A DNA stretch of 10,833 bases from CBFGRU01 sp965651255 (GCA_965651255.1 CBFGRU010000090.1:1-10833); one strand, 5' to 3'. Counted from the first letter of the stretch, positions 1 through 7,916 are shown. Program-made: numbers and translations. Notes: generated by a model from the letters alone, not told the origin.

Positions 1-24
1 GGTGGATTCCTGCGCGTCGGTCAT
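1..24 (-). CDS. Possible first codons of a minus-strand gene running off the left edge
   Basis: Read on the minus strand, an ATG at base 24 opens a frame giving MTDAQEST before the window ends. The short polar start looks like a natural N-terminus, and six of the seven codons after the ATG end in G or C, as expected for coding DNA here. No Shine-Dalgarno sequence is visible upstream. If real, this gene is divergent from the HD-domain gene and shares its upstream region. Eight codons cannot identify a product, so this is a weak call. Confidence 0.25.
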
Positions 25-343
25 CGGTTCAACGGCAGACTGAGTTGCCCGACACCCCGTTGCCGAGACGAAACCGACTCCGCACACCAGACAAATTCCA
101 ATCAAAATTCGCCTCACGGAGCCGTCCGGGCAAAAACTTCCAGCGGATTCAGAAACGCACCGAGACCGCGTTTCTCGCCCGGAAAGCGGGGTCAATGCTC
201 GATTTCGGCCGTGAATCGGCGTCCATTGGCGACGAAGAGGACATCCGTCGATCACCTGCTGACGTATTGGTTTTCGCCGGAAGAGCCGATACCGTATGCA
301 GTTCCAATGACCGAGCGGAGAAGGCACGAGCCACCCCCGTTTC
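25..343. other. Intergenic region before the HD-domain gene; no recognised feature
   Basis: About 320 bases lie between the possible minus-strand start at 24 and the ATG at 344. Long arginine- and serine-rich open frames cross it, as often happens in GC-rich non-coding DNA. None shows a convincing start, ribosome site or familiar motif. The stretch from about 85 to 115 is locally A-rich and could hold promoter elements, but I could not fit a -35/-10 pair with confidence. The 5' end of the HD-domain mRNA probably lies in this region. Confidence 0.4.
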
Positions 344-2707
344 ATGGCAAGCGATACGACCCGAACCAAACCTGCTGCAGGCAAGAGCGAGATGCGTCGA
401 GCCGAACTTCGGCGCGTTTTGCCGCGCCAGTCCTTCGATGTGCGGGCGCTGCTGCAACGGCGGGATCTTGTCAATACGGTTGTCGTCACGATCTTCTTCA
501 TAGCCATCGGCGGACTGGCCCTGGTTTGGAGTCAAGGGACACCTCATTTGTATGTCGGCCAGATTATGACCGACACGCGCCTCAAGCGGGTGGATTTCGA
601 TGTCGTCGATGAGTCCCGGACGCAACGAAACCGTGATCTCGCGCGGGACAGAGCGCCGCGCGTTTACCGGGTGAACAGCGAGTACCTCAATCAGCTCGAA
701 TCGGCGCTGACCGGCCTTCCGGTCGCGCTTGAGAATCGCGAAACGCTGGAAGAGATCAGCGAACGGCTTCGGCAGGAGTTCAGCATCACCGTTGAGTCAC
801 TTGGCGCCATGCAGTCATTCGTTGCCGATGGTCGCGCCACCGATCAATGGCGCACCTGGGTACAACGACTCGTTCGGCAGACGCTGATCGAGCACCCGAT
901 CGTCGAGAGCGAAGCATGGCAGGTCGAGTTGACGCGAAACAGCGCCCCAGAGTTTCGAGCGGGTGAGCGAACGCTCCGGCCTGATCCAAACGATGCCTTG
1001 ATCATTGAGTTGAACAGCCAGCGCGGTGAACTTGATCGCGCACAGGTACACCGCATCGTCGAGATGGCGGGCTTTCCGGCGGATCTGGTCCCCGTTATCA
1101 CCTCGCGTATCGCGCACAATCCGCAGCCGATCTTTCTCTACGATGCCCGCGCCACGCAGACCCTGCAGGAAGCGGTTGCCCGTGTCGTACCGGATGTTCT
1201 TACCGAACACCGCAAGGGTGAGATCATTTACCGCCGCGGCGAAGTGCTCACAGCCGGCCAGTTCGAGTTGATCGAGATTGAGCAGGCGCGGTACCGCGCG
1301 GCCGCCTCCCTCCGTGATCGATTCAGCGCGTACGGAGGCGTCGTCGGTCTCGTGACGCTCGTCGGTGCGTTTGTGGGAGCGTACCTTCTGGCCTTCTACC
1401 CGCGCATCGTACGAAACCCCTGGCGACTGACGGCCATCTTTGGATTGATGCTCGGTTTGCTGACCGGCGCGATTGCGCTGACAGCGCAGATGCCGCAACT
1501 GGAAGTCCTCGCGACAATCAGCGCAACGACCTTTTTCTCGCTCGTCCTTGTCATTGCTTATGACCGCCGGCTCGCGCTGGTCCTGACGGCAATGCTCGCA
1601 ACGCTCGTCGTCCTGGCGGTGAATCAGTCAATCGCATTCTTCTTGTTCCTCGTCGTCGCTGCGGGCATGGCCGCTGCGCGCATGGCCGAAGTGCGTCACC
1701 GCAATTCATTGATTCGCGCTGCCAGCGCATCTGCCCTCGTTGCGGGTATCGTCGCCATTCTCATTGGGCTGTATGAGATTCCAGCCGTCCCCGGCGCCTG
1801 GCGCGTCATTGCCGGCAATGCTGGGTGGGCGGTCGCCGGGTCGCTCGCGGTCGGGTTTTTCCTGTTGGGCCTGCTCCCGACCATTGAGCGGGTTTTTGAC
1901 ATTACGACCGGTATGACGCTGGTTGAACTGCGCGACCCGAAAAACCCCCTGCTCAGACAATTGCAGGAACGCGCTCCGGGAAGCTACACCCATTCACTGA
2001 CCGTGGCGACGATTGCCGAGGCCGCGGCAGACACCATCAGCGCGAACGGACTGCTTGTCTATGTAGGTGCGCTGTATCACGACATCGGCAAGATGAACAA
2101 GCCCGACTACTTCGTTGAGAATCAATCCGGGGGGCCGAACAAGCACGAGAAGTTGAGTCCAGCGATGAGTCTGCTGGTCATTGTCGGCCACGTGAAGGAT
2201 GGGGTCGAAATGGCGCGCGAGTTCGGCCTGCCGCGGGTCATCACGCACTTCATCGAGTCGCACCACGGCACGACGCTGGTCGAGTATTTCTATCATTCCG
2301 CCCGAAAAAGCGCGGAAGAGAAAGGCGACCGCGTCACCGAGGTCGAGTACCGGTATCCGGGGCCGAAACCGCGCACCAAAGAAGCGGCGATTCTCATGCT
2401 TTGTGATGCCTGTGAATCCGCCACCCGCGCCATGGCCGAGCCCACTCCCGCGTCCATCGAAAACCTCGTCAGAAAGCTCTCGCGAAAACGCTTGACCGAC
2501 GGTCAGTTCGATGAGTGCGAGCTGACTTTCCGCGAACTGCGCCAATTGGAAGATTCGATCATCCGCTCGATCTGGGCGCTTCACCATGGCCGAATCACCT
2601 ACCCGACCGATGAACCCGCTCGGCTGAACGACTCAGAGCAAGAGCTTGCCCAGAATGGGGCAGGTCGCAACGGAAGCAGTTCGCCGCGCCCTTCGATGGT
2701 TGGATGA
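344..2707 (+). CDS. 7TM-HD membrane phosphodiesterase, PgpH/YqfF-like (c-di-AMP hydrolase family)
   Basis: Predicted 787-residue membrane protein. One membrane segment lies near residues 42-62, followed by a large, presumably extracytoplasmic region (about 63-325, 7TMR-HDED type). A block of hydrophobic helices spans about 330-520, and a cytoplasmic HD domain about 535-745. Metal-binding residues are visible: H550, H579-D580 (in LYHDIGK), H616, H640-H641 and D688. The spacing matches, as I recall it, Listeria PgpH (H514, H543-D544, H580, H604-H605, D648), with four extra residues before the last Asp. Characterised members hydrolyse the second messenger c-di-AMP, so that substrate is inferred here. 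A polar tail of about 40 residues follows the HD domain. The start is constrained by an in-frame TGA at 308-310. GGAG at 317-320 is too far away to be a normal ribosome site, and M17 (base 392) is an alternative start. The common partner ybeY is not next to it. Confidence 0.9.
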   Translation: MASDTTRTKPAAGKSEMRRAELRRVLPRQSFDVRALLQRRDLVNTVVVTIFFIAIGGLALVWSQGTPHLYVGQIMTDTRLKRVDFDVVDESRTQRNRDLARDRAPRVYRVNSEYLNQLESALTGLPVALENRETLEEISERLRQEFSITVESLGAMQSFVADGRATDQWRTWVQRLVRQTLIEHPIVESEAWQVELTRNSAPEFRAGERTLRPDPNDALIIELNSQRGELDRAQVHRIVEMAGFPADLVPVITSRIAHNPQPIFLYDARATQTLQEAVARVVPDVLTEHRKGEIIYRRGEVLTAGQFELIEIEQARYRAAASLRDRFSAYGGVVGLVTLVGAFVGAYLLAFYPRIVRNPWRLTAIFGLMLGLLTGAIALTAQMPQLEVLATISATTFFSLVLVIAYDRRLALVLTAMLATLVVLAVNQSIAFFLFLVVAAGMAAARMAEVRHRNSLIRAASASALVAGIVAILIGLYEIPAVPGAWRVIAGNAGWAVAGSLAVGFFLLGLLPTIERVFDITTGMTLVELRDPKNPLLRQLQERAPGSYTHSLTVATIAEAAADTISANGLLVYVGALYHDIGKMNKPDYFVENQSGGPNKHEKLSPAMSLLVIVGHVKDGVEMAREFGLPRVITHFIESHHGTTLVEYFYHSARKSAEEKGDRVTEVEYRYPGPKPRTKEAAILMLCDACESATRAMAEPTPASIENLVRKLSRKRLTDGQFDECELTFRELRQLEDSIIRSIWALHHGRITYPTDEPARLNDSEQELAQNGAGRNGSSSPRPSMVG

Positions 2708-2756
2708 TGCCGACCCATTTCCTTGCGAAGCCCACGAAAACACCCTTTCGGGGCAC

Positions 2757-2786
2757 TTGGCATACTCAGGAAGCGACGTCTATACT
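2757..2786 (+). promoter_or_regulatory. Promoter of tRNA-Ile
   Basis: TTGGCA at 2757-2762 (five of six bases of the -35 consensus) and TATACT at 2781-2786 (five of six of the -10) are separated by 18 bp. A start near 2793 would give a very short leader before the tRNA at 2799, as is usual for tRNA genes. It implies the tRNA is transcribed independently of the HD-domain gene. Confidence 0.65.
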
Positions 2787-2798
2787 CCCGCCCGATTC

Positions 2799-2872
<74 letters not shown>

Positions 2873-2879
2873 TTTCTTC

Positions 2880-2915
2880 AACGACGCGATGCCGATTCCC
2901 GGCGTCGCGTTCGTT
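2880..2915 (+). terminator. Hairpin downstream of tRNA-Ile, probable terminator
   Basis: Bases 2880-2894 pair with 2900-2915 around the loop ATTCC. This gives about 15 base pairs, including one G-T wobble and one bulged T (2911). A short, weak T run (GTTTC) follows. Its position eight bases after the tRNA end suggests transcription termination or tRNA 3' processing. The poor T tract makes Rho-independent termination plausible but not certain. Confidence 0.6.
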
Positions 2916-2995
2916 GTTTCTGAACCGCTTCCGACTCATCTCGACGGCCATGACTGCCGCCGGTACGCTTCCCGCACCTGCTTGCGGAGTCCCGT

Positions 2996-4921
2996 GTGCG
3001 CCTGTCCATCCGCTGGAAACTCATTGTCGCTATTGCCGGGCCGCTCCTGGTGATCTCCACAACGGTGATCGGTATCACCATTTACTGGCTGCGCTCCGAA
3101 GCCACCGCGCGACTTCGCAGCGATGTGGAAGGCGTCACCGCCTCCATCGCCGGAGAGTTCAACGGCACGCTCGATCTCGTCGCTCAGGTCGCGCGAAACA
3201 CGGCTGCCACACTGACCATTGCCACTGAACTCACCGATGAGCAGCTCTACGCCATGGTGGAAGCGAACGTCCGGCAGAATCCGCTGATCTACGGTTCGTG
3301 CATTGCGTTCGCGCCGGAGTTTGCTGGCGACGACCGACGGCTCTTCGCACCCTATGCATGCCGCGAAGGCGACTCGATTGTGCAGATCGACATTGGACGC
3401 GAAGCGTACGACTACACGAACGGTCAATGGCAGTGGTACACCGAACCCGCCACGCTGGGGCAGCCCGTTTGGACCGCGCCGTATTTTGATGAGGGTGCGG
3501 GCAATATTCTCATGTGCACCTACTCCGTGCCATTCTTCACGCGCGACGGTGTACTGCGAGGCATCGCCACGATTGATGTCCCCGTCGATGAGATACAGAG
3601 TCGAACGGGAATCAGTCAAACGGGCTACCGCACACACATGATCGTGGATCGGGACGGTCGATTCATCAGTCATCCAGATCCACAGAGTGTCATGGATGAG
3701 ACAATCTTCGCAATGGCGGAGCGCGAAGAATCGATTGAATTGCGACGTTTGGCGGAGACGCTCACCAACCAGGTACCTGGCAGTCGTCGCGTTGCAGATA
3801 TCGGCACCGGTGAACCGGTCGTCGTCTTTCACGCGCCGATTGAATCCACCGGCTGGACGTTCCTTTCTGCCGTCGGAGAACGTGATCTGACATCGCTCTC
3901 CAGCGAACAGATCATGCGCGCCGCCGCGGCGACCATCATCATCGAAGCGATGATTCTCATCTGCGTGGTGTTGATCAGTTCGCACTTCACCCGGCCGCTC
4001 GAACGTCTCGCTGCGGCCGTGCGCCGCGTCGGCCGGGGTGATTTCGAGACGCGAGTCGCTGATGTACGCTCGCGCGACGAGATTGGCGATCTCGCGCAGG
4101 CATTTGACGGCATGGTTCAACAAGTGCGCGCCCATATGGCAGCGCTCGAGATGGAAACGACAGCGAGGCAGTCGGTTGAGAGCGAGCTCCGCGTCGCACG
4201 TGACATTCAGACTGCGCTCCTCCCGCACTCTTTCCCTCCGTTCCCTTCGCGTGATGAGTTTGAGTTGCATGCGTCCAACGGCGCTGCGAGGCACGTCGCC
4301 GGAGATTTCTACGACTTCTTTTTCGTCAGCGAACATGAACTGGTCATCGTCATCGCCGACGTTTCGGGGAAGGGCGTGCCGGCTGCGCTACTCATGGCCA
4401 TTTGCAGAACGGTCGTGCGCAACTTCGCGCAGGAAGGACTCTCACCCGCTGCCATCCTGCACCGAATGAATGCATTGCTGGCTCAGGACAATGCCGAAGC
4501 GATGTTCGTTACGATCTTCCTCGCCAGCTACCGCACCGACACGGGGGAACTGCTGTACTCGAATGCGGCTCACCCTTACCCGCTGAGGCGACGTGACGAT
4601 GGGCGCGTCTCGCGCTTTGGCATTGTGAACGGCGGCCTCGTTGGGGTCTTTGGAGACGCGATGTTCGCCGACATGCTCGATCGGCTCGAACCAGGCGAGA
4701 CCCTGTTGCTGTATACCGATGGTGTCACCGAGGCACATGAGCAGTCGCAACGATCGCGCGGTGACTTCTTCGGCGAAGCGAGGCTCATCGACGTCGCGGC
4801 TCGACCAGGAATGGATGATCCCAGCTCACTCTGCGAAGCGGTCGTCGAAGCAGTCGATGAGTTCCAGCACCACCATCGCTCGGACGACATCACTGTCCTC
4901 GCGCTTAAGCGTGTGCGGTAA
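2996..4921 (+). CDS. Membrane sensor with Cache, HAMP and PP2C (SpoIIE/RsbU-type) phosphatase domains
   Basis: A 641-residue receptor-phosphatase. TM helix 1 is at about 9-32. An extracytoplasmic Cache-like sensor domain follows (about 36-300), with a typical region around 140-180 rich in W, Y and PYFD-like motifs. TM2 is at 309-331. The HAMP domain is at about 330-383, with its conserved proline at P334. A helical linker leads to a PP2C-type Ser/Thr phosphatase domain (about 400-640). Metal-site motifs are intact: GDFYD at 436-440, ADVSGKG with D455, TDGVTE with D575, and the terminal DDIT with D630-D631. Relatives such as RsbU dephosphorylate anti-sigma-factor antagonists when a signal is sensed; the partner here is unknown because no STAS or anti-sigma gene is adjacent. 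The start is GTG 2996, with GGAG at 2986-2989, six bases upstream. A gap of 103 bases separates it from gatC. Confidence 0.93.
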   Translation: MRLSIRWKLIVAIAGPLLVISTTVIGITIYWLRSEATARLRSDVEGVTASIAGEFNGTLDLVAQVARNTAATLTIATELTDEQLYAMVEANVRQNPLIYGSCIAFAPEFAGDDRRLFAPYACREGDSIVQIDIGREAYDYTNGQWQWYTEPATLGQPVWTAPYFDEGAGNILMCTYSVPFFTRDGVLRGIATIDVPVDEIQSRTGISQTGYRTHMIVDRDGRFISHPDPQSVMDETIFAMAEREESIELRRLAETLTNQVPGSRRVADIGTGEPVVVFHAPIESTGWTFLSAVGERDLTSLSSEQIMRAAAATIIIEAMILICVVLISSHFTRPLERLAAAVRRVGRGDFETRVADVRSRDEIGDLAQAFDGMVQQVRAHMAALEMETTARQSVESELRVARDIQTALLPHSFPPFPSRDEFELHASNGAARHVAGDFYDFFFVSEHELVIVIADVSGKGVPAALLMAICRTVVRNFAQEGLSPAAILHRMNALLAQDNAEAMFVTIFLASYRTDTGELLYSNAAHPYPLRRRDDGRVSRFGIVNGGLVGVFGDAMFADMLDRLEPGETLLLYTDGVTEAHEQSQRSRGDFFGEARLIDVAARPGMDDPSSLCEAVVEAVDEFQHHHRSDDITVLALKRVR

Positions 4922-4962
4922 AGTCACTGACCGCCCGGCGCGAGAGTTCATGTCGTGGCCCA

Positions 4963-4977
4963 TCCAAGATACTTGGA
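4963..4977. repeat. Short perfect inverted repeat between the phosphatase gene and gatC
   Basis: TCCAAG-ATA-CTTGGA is a six-base inverted repeat around a three-base centre. It lies about 35 bp upstream of the candidate gatC -10 element. It has the size of a repressor half-site pair, but it could be chance, and it is too small and lacks the T tract for a terminator. Confidence 0.25.
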
Positions 4978-5012
4978 GAGTGGCGATGGTGCGCGACTGC
5001 GACGGGCCGCCG

Positions 5013-5018
5013 TATACT
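5013..5018 (+). promoter_or_regulatory. Candidate -10 element of gatCA
   Basis: TATACT ends only six bases before the gatC ATG. The identical hexamer serves as the -10 of the tRNA-Ile promoter in this window. If active, transcription would begin at or next to the ATG, giving a leaderless mRNA. No convincing -35 lies 16-18 bp upstream (the sequence there is GC-rich), so the call is moderate. Confidence 0.4.
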
Positions 5019-5024
5019 CCGGAC

Positions 5025-5336
5025 ATGTCTGAACCACTTACGAGTGAACAAGTCAAACACGTGGCGAAGCTTGCACGACTGCGTCTGCCGGCAGATGCCG
5101 TCGAGGGCTATCGGCGCGAGCTATCAAACATACTTCAGTATGTAGAGAAACTGCAGAAGATTGATGTGGAGGGTGTGGAGCCGATGGCCCATCCACTCCC
5201 GATTACCAACCGCCTCGGGGAGGATGAGGTGACCGAGCCAATGCCGCGGGAAGCGCTACTGCGGAATGCGCCGGCGGTCGAGGGTGCGTTCCTGGCCGTG
5301 CCCAAGGTGCTTGATGGTGAAGGAGGCGGAGCGTGA
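5025..5336 (+). CDS. gatC: Asp/Glu-tRNA amidotransferase subunit C
   Basis: A 103-residue protein of normal GatC length. The N-terminal helix pattern (LTSEQVKHVAKLARLRL), the following RELSNILQYVEKL segment and the VEGVEPMAHP turn are family hallmarks. GatC wraps around GatA and stabilises the GatA-GatB complex, which converts Glu-tRNA(Gln) and/or Asp-tRNA(Asn) to the amidated forms. The ATG at 5025 is chosen because family homology begins here; the open frame extends upstream within the phosphatase gene without resemblance to GatC. There is no Shine-Dalgarno before the ATG. A TATACT hexamer six bases upstream suggests a leaderless start. The TGA overlaps the gatA GTG by four bases, implying translational coupling. 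Confidence 0.95.
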   Translation: MSEPLTSEQVKHVAKLARLRLPADAVEGYRRELSNILQYVEKLQKIDVEGVEPMAHPLPITNRLGEDEVTEPMPREALLRNAPAVEGAFLAVPKVLDGEGGGA

Positions 5337-6805
5337 CGACGACGCTCGATTTTGCAACGCTGTGCGATGTCCGCGATGCGATCCGCGAACGACGGATGAG
5401 TGTCTCAGATGTCGTACGACACTATCTGGACCGTATCGACGCTGTGGACAGCTCGCTCAAGTGCTATCGCGAGGTGTACGCTGATCGCGCGATTGAACGC
5501 GCTGCAGCGATGGATAACGACCTTCCGAACGGACCATTGGCAGGAGTCCCAATCGCACTCAAAGACAACATTGTGACAAGCTTCGGGACCACATGTGCCG
5601 GCTCAAGGATTCTTGATGGCTACCACTCTCCGTTCGATGCCACGGTTGTAGAGCGGTTGGAGGCCGCGGGTGCGATTATCCTTGGCAAGACGAATTGCGA
5701 TGAGTTCGCAATGGGTTCATCCACGGAGCATTGTGCGTTCGATCAGACGCGCAATCCATGGGACCGGTCGCGTGTCCCGGGCGGTTCATCAGGCGGAAGC
5801 GCCGCGGCGTTGAGTGCGGGACTGTGCGCCGCATCACTCGGAAGCGATACGGGGGGATCCATCCGGCAGCCGGCTGCGTTCTGCGGGTGCGTCGGCATCA
5901 AACCGACGTACGGCCGAGTAAGTCGATACGGCTTGATCGCGTTCGCGTCAACTCTCGATCAGATCGGTCCATTTGCACGCACCGTTCGAGATGCTGCTGC
6001 ACTCCTGGATGTCATATGCGGCCTTGATGAACGGGATTCCACGAGCGCCAACTACCCGGCCTGCTGTTTCGAAGCGGCGCTCGAAGAACCGTTCAAACAA
6101 CCCCGGATCGGCATTCCGCGAGCGCTCCTGCGAGGTGACAACCACCCTGCGGTCAATGCGGCCGTGGAACATGCCATCAAGGTACTGACCGATCTTGGCG
6201 CGACCATCGTTGATGTGGAACTGAACCTGACGGACTACGGGATCGCGACGTATTACATCATCGCACCTGCGGAAGCCAGCTCGAATCTGGCGCGTTTCGA
6301 CGGTATCCGTTACGGTCATCGCGCTGAACTGGATACCGGCGAGAGTCTGTTTGACCTCTATGCGCGCAGCCGCGCGGAAGGTTTCGGGCCGGAAGTGCAG
6401 CGACGGATCATGCTTGGCACCTACGTGCTCAGCGCTGGCTACTACGATGCCTATTACCAACGGGCACTGCGGATTCGAAGGCGCATCAAGGAAGAGTATG
6501 ACATTGCATTCGAGAAGTGCGATGTCATCCTCGGACCGACGACGCCGGGAGCAGCGTTCCGTGCTGGTGAACTGACCGACCCGCTCGACATGTACCTTTG
6601 CGATTACTACACCGTCGGTGCCCCGATTGCAGGCATTCCGGCAATGAACATTCCTGCGGGAAGCGCCATCGTGGACGGGGTCACACTTCCGATCGGTATT
6701 CATCTCCAGTCGCAAGCGTTTGCGGAAGAGTCGATGTTCCGCATTGCTCACGCCTTTGAGCGAGCCACCGATTTTCACAAACTTACACCATCACTCAGTG
6801 TGTAG
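5333..6805 (+). CDS. gatA: Glutamyl/aspartyl-tRNA amidotransferase subunit A
   Basis: A 490-residue amidase-signature enzyme of standard GatA length. It hydrolyses glutamine and passes the ammonia to GatB for tRNA amidation in the cytoplasm. The Ser-cisSer-Lys triad is visible: K77 in ALKDN, S152 in GGSSGGS and S176 in DTGGSIR. The 24-residue spacing between the two serines matches the family. The start is GTG 5333, directed by a strong AAGGAGG at 5320-5326 with a six-base spacer inside the end of gatC. The stop TAG overlaps the end of the convergent SRPBCC gene by 11 bp. gatB is not in the window, so the operon is split. Its presence suggests the organism makes Gln-tRNA and/or Asn-tRNA indirectly. 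Confidence 0.97.
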   Translation: MTTTLDFATLCDVRDAIRERRMSVSDVVRHYLDRIDAVDSSLKCYREVYADRAIERAAAMDNDLPNGPLAGVPIALKDNIVTSFGTTCAGSRILDGYHSPFDATVVERLEAAGAIILGKTNCDEFAMGSSTEHCAFDQTRNPWDRSRVPGGSSGGSAAALSAGLCAASLGSDTGGSIRQPAAFCGCVGIKPTYGRVSRYGLIAFASTLDQIGPFARTVRDAAALLDVICGLDERDSTSANYPACCFEAALEEPFKQPRIGIPRALLRGDNHPAVNAAVEHAIKVLTDLGATIVDVELNLTDYGIATYYIIAPAEASSNLARFDGIRYGHRAELDTGESLFDLYARSRAEGFGPEVQRRIMLGTYVLSAGYYDAYYQRALRIRRRIKEEYDIAFEKCDVILGPTTPGAAFRAGELTDPLDMYLCDYYTVGAPIAGIPAMNIPAGSAIVDGVTLPIGIHLQSQAFAEESMFRIAHAFERATDFHKLTPSLSV

Positions 6806-7328
6806 ACCTGGCCGCTTCGATCTGGTTGCCGAAGATGTTCAGAAGCGATTGCTGACGAAACTCAAAGATTCGTCGCACATCGCGCTCGACGAAGATTTGA
6901 TTGACGATCGTTCCGCCGGGGACTCCGTAATGTACGGTGTCGCTGCACCAGGTCCCGTCGGGGTGATCTTCAAAACGATGTTCGTGTATCCACCATCGAT
7001 ACGGACCACGTAACTGACGATCAACAAACCGATTCGGCGGATCCCACACGCTGATTTCCGTGCGCCATGTGACCGGAATGCCGCGAATGCGAATGCGGTA
7101 GTCGATCAGCGTACCGGCCGCCATCGTGATTGGCAGTGGCGTCAGAATCTCAAAGCGAAGCGAATCAGGCGTGATTCGTTCGAGATTGGTCGCATCAGCA
7201 AAGAATGGAAACACATCGTCGCGTTGATGCGGGAGCAGCAGCCCGCAATCGAGTTGCCAGCCGCGATCTGCACGTTTTACCGTCACGGGAACGAATGACG
7301 CCATCGTACTCGTCGATTCGCTCGTCAC
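6795..7328 (-). CDS. SRPBCC-fold protein (COG4276-like, polyketide cyclase/START-type)
   Basis: Up to 177 residues. An SRPBCC (Bet v1/START-like) domain fills about residues 25-155. Recognisable segments are the PFFADATNLERITP start, the IRGIPVTWRT strand, WDPPNRFVDRQ and GPYRWWIHEHRFE, then a VPGG turn and a C-terminal helix. This pattern fits the small cytoplasmic SRPBCC proteins grouped as COG4276, which have a hydrophobic cavity but no assigned ligand. The GTG at 7328 is the longest start; an ATG at 7304 (residue 9) is equally possible, and neither has a clear ribosome site. It begins 33 bases after the efp stop on the same strand, so it is probably the last gene of a metG-efp operon. Its 3' end overlaps gatA tail-to-tail. 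No catalytic role is claimed. Confidence 0.85.
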   Translation of the reverse strand: MTSESTSTMASFVPVTVKRADRGWQLDCGLLLPHQRDDVFPFFADATNLERITPDSLRFEILTPLPITMAAGTLIDYRIRIRGIPVTWRTEISVWDPPNRFVDRQLRGPYRWWIHEHRFEDHPDGTWCSDTVHYGVPGGTIVNQIFVERDVRRIFEFRQQSLLNIFGNQIEAARSTH

Positions 7329-7361
7329 ATCGCGCTGGTTTCATTGGTCGGTGACCGCTTT

Positions 7362-7916
7362 TCACGCGCGCGACTGGTAACTGCCATCATCGGTAGAGAT
7401 ACGCACCGTTTCCCCGATCTCGATAAACGGGGGCACGCGCGTTTTCAATCCGGTTTCGAGCGTTGCTTCCTTGAGCTGATTCGTTGCGGTTGCACCCTTG
7501 ATGCCCGGTGGGGTTTCCGTAACGATCAGGTCCACAGTCTTTGGCAACTCCAACGTGACCGGGTTCCCCTCCGATACCAGGACCGTCGCTACCGTATTCG
7601 GCTTGAGGTATTTAATCTGGTCACCCACGAGGTCTTCGGACAGAGTTACCTGGTCAAAGGTCTGCTGATCCATGAAGACGTGGCCACTCGCCTCGGAATA
7701 GAGATACTCCATATCTCGGCGATCAAGATCCACCCGCTCGATATCCTCTCCCGAACGAAGGCGCTTTTCGATGTATGAACCCTCGGGCACCTTCTTCAGC
7801 TTCACCTGCACGAATGCGCGCAGATTACCCGGCGTGACGTGCTGGTATTGGGCAATAACGTAGAGATTGCCGTCAATCTTGACAGCCATGCCGGGACGAA
7901 GATCAGTGGACTTCAC
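7362..7916 (-). CDS. efp: Translation elongation factor P
   Basis: A 184-residue EF-P with the usual three beta-barrel domains. It opens with MKSTDLRPGM, a family N-terminus, and ends with the conserved TATLETG-like region and a YxSRA tail. EF-P binds between the ribosomal P and E sites and relieves stalling at consecutive prolines. The start is GTG 7916, chosen because homology begins there and AGGAG (bases 7927-7923) sits six bases upstream. A longer frame from 7964 adds 16 residues unlike the family. In the domain I loop (HVTPGNLRAF) the position equivalent to E. coli Lys34 appears to be N31. No Lys or Arg sits at the tip, although R33 is two residues later. No EpmA- or EarP-type modifying enzyme is in the window. 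It follows metG by 57 bases. Confidence 0.97.
   Translation of the reverse strand: MKSTDLRPGMAVKIDGNLYVIAQYQHVTPGNLRAFVQVKLKKVPEGSYIEKRLRSGEDIERVDLDRRDMEYLYSEASGHVFMDQQTFDQVTLSEDLVGDQIKYLKPNTVATVLVSEGNPVTLELPKTVDLIVTETPPGIKGATATNQLKEATLETGLKTRVPPFIEIGETVRISTDDGSYQSRA

Noticed and set aside
1..612. A plus-strand frame open from base 1 to 612, and another from 45 to 503, crossing the intergenic region
   Set aside because: Both are Arg/Ser/Pro-rich, lack a ribosome site and run into the start of the HD-domain gene in a different frame. They do not look like the end of a real upstream gene.
2741..2756. CCC-TTTC-GGG hairpin after the HD-domain gene as its terminator
   Set aside because: The stem is only three to four base pairs and has no T tract. 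I see no clear terminator for that gene.
2936..4336. A 466-codon open frame on the minus strand opposite the phosphatase gene
   Set aside because: It is rich in Arg, His and Asp with no domain, and lies fully antisense to a gene with clear Cache, HAMP and PP2C motifs. It is a GC-rich shadow.
4641..5024. N-terminal extension of GatC into the phosphatase gene
   Set aside because: The extra residues overlap the PP2C domain in another frame and do not resemble GatC, which normally has about 100 residues.
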